A DNA stretch of 7,434 bases from REEB481 sp964586595 (GTDB taxonomy: Bacteria > Bacteroidota > Bacteroidia > NS11-12g > UBA955). Positions 5,883 through 7,434 of the stretch are shown here, piece after piece. Where the stretch lies: contig CAZPHB010000039.1 of the NCBI GenBank assembly GCA_964586595.1, forward strand, positions 1-7,434, given 5' to 3'. Both the position numbers and the translations under genes were made by a program. The notes under the pieces were generated by a model. That model had not been told where the DNA came from. It did no database searches and worked only from the letters and a program-made list of their open reading frames with translations. Numbering within the stretch: position 1 is the stretch's first letter; every line of letters begins with the position of its first letter.

Positions 5883-6074
5883 ATGCGGAAAGCTGCCATG
5901 AACACCCTGAACATGGACGCCAAACAGCAGGAAAACATCTTCAATAAATTGAATAATGCGCTGCCAAAATGGGAAGCAATGATTGACGCCAGTTTCCTCA
6001 GCGAGGATTACAAAGTACAATACAAGTCCATCATTCAGGAGCGGATGAACCGTCTCGACTTCCAGCGTATTTAA
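5883..6074 (+). pseudogene. hipA: HipA toxin-kinase remnant with internal deletion
   Basis: This is an open frame of 63 codons, nine bases after the antitoxin gene. It begins MRKA, as many HipA N-terminal (HipN/couple_hipA) proteins of Bacteroidota do, and then jumps to what looks like the extreme C-terminus of HipA: KQQENIFNKLNNALPKWEAMI, then SFLSEDYKVQYKSIIQERMNRL. The kinase body, with the ATP-binding loop and catalytic Asp, is missing. The simplest reading is a deletion that removed almost all of hipA but kept the frame. The product cannot phosphorylate GltX. The remaining peptide might still be made, but a function is doubtful. The HipA tail assignment rests on remembered family wording and is moderately secure. 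Confidence 0.6.
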
Positions 6075-6205
6075 ACGGGTTTTTGCAGGTTTTATAATAC
6101 GCTTCGCGCATTGCCTGTGCCATCAATAAGGATTGGCAAACATTGCTGAATAAATACCTCAATTCCGGATATTTGACATCTGAGTTTAATACCTTGTATC
6201 GTTTC

Positions 6206-6769
6206 ATGAAGTACCTGCTCCCCTGCCTGACGCTTTTGTTCCTCTTCCCCCAGTGCCAGCCGCGGAAAAGCCGCAAGATTGGTCAAAAATTAGACAGTCT
6301 GAACGGCGTTTATGTGTATTATAACGGTTCGGGCGGGAATGTATCGGGGAGAAACATCGCCAAGGACGGATACAACCTGGGATTGAAGTATCAATGCGTG
6401 GAATTCGTGAAGCGCTATTACTACCAACACCTGAAACACAAGATGCCCGACAGCTATGGACATGCAAAAGACTTCTTCAACGCCAGCCTGCCCGACGGTG
6501 CAAAAAACACACGCCGCGCATTGACGCAATACCGCAACCCAAGCCGTTCCAAACCAAAAGTGGACGACCTGCTGATCTATAACGGAACCACCTTCAATCG
6601 CTTCGGACATGTATCTATTGTGTCGAAGGTGGGCACCGATGAAATCGAAATCATCCAGCAAAACACCGGACCCGGCGGCCATTCGCGGGAAACCTTTGCG
6701 CTCTCACAAAAAGACGGTCGCTGGGAAATCAAAAACCGCCTGATTCTGGGATGGTTGCGGAAGGAATGA
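6206..6769 (+). CDS. Exported CHAP/GspS-type cysteine amidase
   Basis: The 187-residue product starts MKYLLPCLTLLFLFPQC, a Sec signal that may end in a lipoprotein cysteine (C17), although FPQC is a poor lipobox. The ATG at 6206 is preferred over the one at 6143 because it puts this signal at the N-terminus. The CHAP fold follows: YQCVEFVKRYYY (62-73) contains the catalytic Cys (C64), and FGHVSIVSKV (133-142) contains the catalytic His (H135). EIEIIQQN (146-153) corresponds to the strand carrying the third polar residue. The QCVEF form is that of the glutathionylspermidine amidase-like branch of CHAP, which cleaves amide bonds; peptidoglycan peptides in the periplasm are the likeliest substrate here. 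It is a single-domain protein without a visible wall-binding repeat. Its composition is less AT-rich than the cassettes to the left, so it is probably resident chromosome. Confidence 0.85.
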   Translation: MKYLLPCLTLLFLFPQCQPRKSRKIGQKLDSLNGVYVYYNGSGGNVSGRNIAKDGYNLGLKYQCVEFVKRYYYQHLKHKMPDSYGHAKDFFNASLPDGAKNTRRALTQYRNPSRSKPKVDDLLIYNGTTFNRFGHVSIVSKVGTDEIEIIQQNTGPGGHSRETFALSQKDGRWEIKNRLILGWLRKE

Positions 6770-6817
6770 ACCCGGCAGAGCCATGTAATGTCCATCGACA
6801 GCAATCTTAAAAAAGCG

Positions 6818-6825
6818 TACTTTAC
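6818..6825 (+). promoter_or_regulatory. Possible -7 box for the 120-residue protein gene
   Basis: TACTTTAC matches the Bacteroidota TAnnTTTG -7 consensus at all but the last position and lies 15 bases before the ATG at 6841. No clear TTTG -33 box stands at the right distance, so the call is weak. Confidence 0.25.
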
Positions 6826-6840
6826 CCTGCATTTCAGGAT

Positions 6841-7203
6841 ATGTCAGTAAACCTGCCCAGACTCTGCGAACAGGATTTAAAGCCCTGGTTCAACAAAGCC
6901 GAATATATTCAGGCCTGTGCGGAGCAGGTGCAGAAAGACTTTGCCATGTACGGGTTTGACATTGACTTCTCCGGAACCACAGCTACGGCATATGAAGAGT
7001 TGTTTGCCCAACTGGAGCCCATTGTAGCGAGGGAAACAGGGCGCAGCAGCGGCAAGTTGCAGGAGCTGCTGTACCGTATTGACGTAAGCGAGCAGAAAGT
7101 GCGCGAAGCTGCCTTAGCCGACGAACCTTGGTCGCAGAGCATCACACGGCTCATCTTGTGGCGCGAGTTGCAGAAGGTGGTGATTCGGAAGTTGATGGGC
7201 TAA
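6841..7203 (+). CDS. Uncharacterised small helical protein
   Basis: The 120-residue product is predicted to be soluble and mostly helical, with no signal peptide or membrane segment. Recognisable stretches are EQVQKDFAMYGFDIDFSG (28-45), YEELFAQLEPIVARE (51-65), KLQELLYRIDVSEQKV (72-87) and ITRLILWRELQKVVIRKLMG (101-120). The phrase LLYRIDVSE and the LxxRELQKVVIR tail look like a conserved protein that I associate with Bacteroidota genomes, but I know no function and assign none. It lies alone, 71 bases after the amidase and 86 bases before the tRNA on the same strand. Its coding quality is good throughout and it reads as a complete, resident gene. No metal-binding or catalytic motif is visible. 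Confidence 0.8.
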   Translation: MSVNLPRLCEQDLKPWFNKAEYIQACAEQVQKDFAMYGFDIDFSGTTATAYEELFAQLEPIVARETGRSSGKLQELLYRIDVSEQKVREAALADEPWSQSITRLILWRELQKVVIRKLMG

Positions 7204-7223
7204 AAAATCAATCTTCGGAAGGC

Positions 7224-7255
7224 TTTTCGAAAAACCGAAAAACCAATTACTTTTG
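7224..7255 (+). promoter_or_regulatory. Bacteroidota-type promoter of tRNA-Ser
   Basis: TACTTTTG (7248-7255) is an exact match to the Bacteroidota -7 consensus TAnnTTTG. TTTT (7224-7227) stands 20 bases upstream in the place of the -33 TTTG box. The tRNA begins 34 bases after the -7 box, leaving a short leader to be trimmed. Confidence 0.75.
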
Positions 7256-7289
7256 CACTCCCAAACGCAACCGCTGCGTAGTTCAATCT

Positions 7290-7377
<88 letters not shown>

Positions 7378-7390
7378 AAGCATGGAAAAG

Positions 7391-7413
7391 CCGGCCAAAA
7401 GGCCGGTTTTTTT
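7391..7413 (+). terminator. Rho-independent terminator of tRNA-Ser
   Basis: CCGGCC (7391-7396), an AAAA loop, GGCCGG (7401-7406) and seven Ts (7407-7413) form a textbook intrinsic terminator beginning 14 bases after the tRNA. Confidence 0.95.
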
Positions 7414-7434
7414 ATGTCCGCAAGCGATAAAAGC

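Noticed and set aside
6172..6196. TTTG and TACCTTG as a promoter for the amidase
   Set aside because: The -7 box lacks one T and the spacing is about 14 rather than 19-21.
6143..6205. Alternative upstream ATG for the CHAP amidase
   Set aside because: It would bury the signal peptide behind 21 polar residues; the ATG at 6206 puts it at the N-terminus.

Overview
The window looks like a Bacteroidota (Cytophagales/Chitinophagia/Saprospiria-type) chromosome. The tRNA-Ser at the right end is preceded by a perfect TAnnTTTG -7 box, most coding starts have AT-rich leaders rather than strong Shine-Dalgarno sequences, and the antitoxin and HipA tail resemble Bacteroidota forms. Assignments were made by reading the sequence alone, without database searches.

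The left and middle parts (about 1-6100) are an accessory region. Positions 1-446 hold GC-rich non-coding repeats, chiefly two tandem 94-bp units with nested hairpins. Positions 447-892 have no convincing gene. Positions 847-1785 look like one integron-style gene cassette: a GTTA...AAC boundary motif, a gene for a two-TM protein, a long attC-like inverted repeat that contains the gene's stop codon, and the boundary motif again. A second AT-rich gene (DUF2806-like) follows, but no matching inverted repeat closes it.

Positions 3112-6074 are defence-island debris around one intact operon. A type I methyltransferase gene (hsdM) is cut off after about 48 codons. Sixteen bases later begins a tightly coupled gene pair: an HhH-GPD DNA-glycosylase-like protein and a PD-(D/E)XK nuclease. 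The pair overlaps by ATGA and is the best candidate here for an undescribed DNA-targeting defence system. Then come a minus-strand C-terminal remnant of a type III-like restriction endonuclease and a decayed hipBA module, in which the HipB-like antitoxin and its operators survive but the kinase is almost wholly deleted.

The right end (6206-7434) is less AT-rich and looks like ordinary chromosome: a probable exported CHAP/GspS-type amidase, an unrecognised 120-residue protein, tRNA-Ser(UGA) with its promoter, and a strong intrinsic terminator. The layout suggests repeated gain, replacement and loss of mobile defence and toxin-antitoxin genes next to a stable tRNA-side segment.
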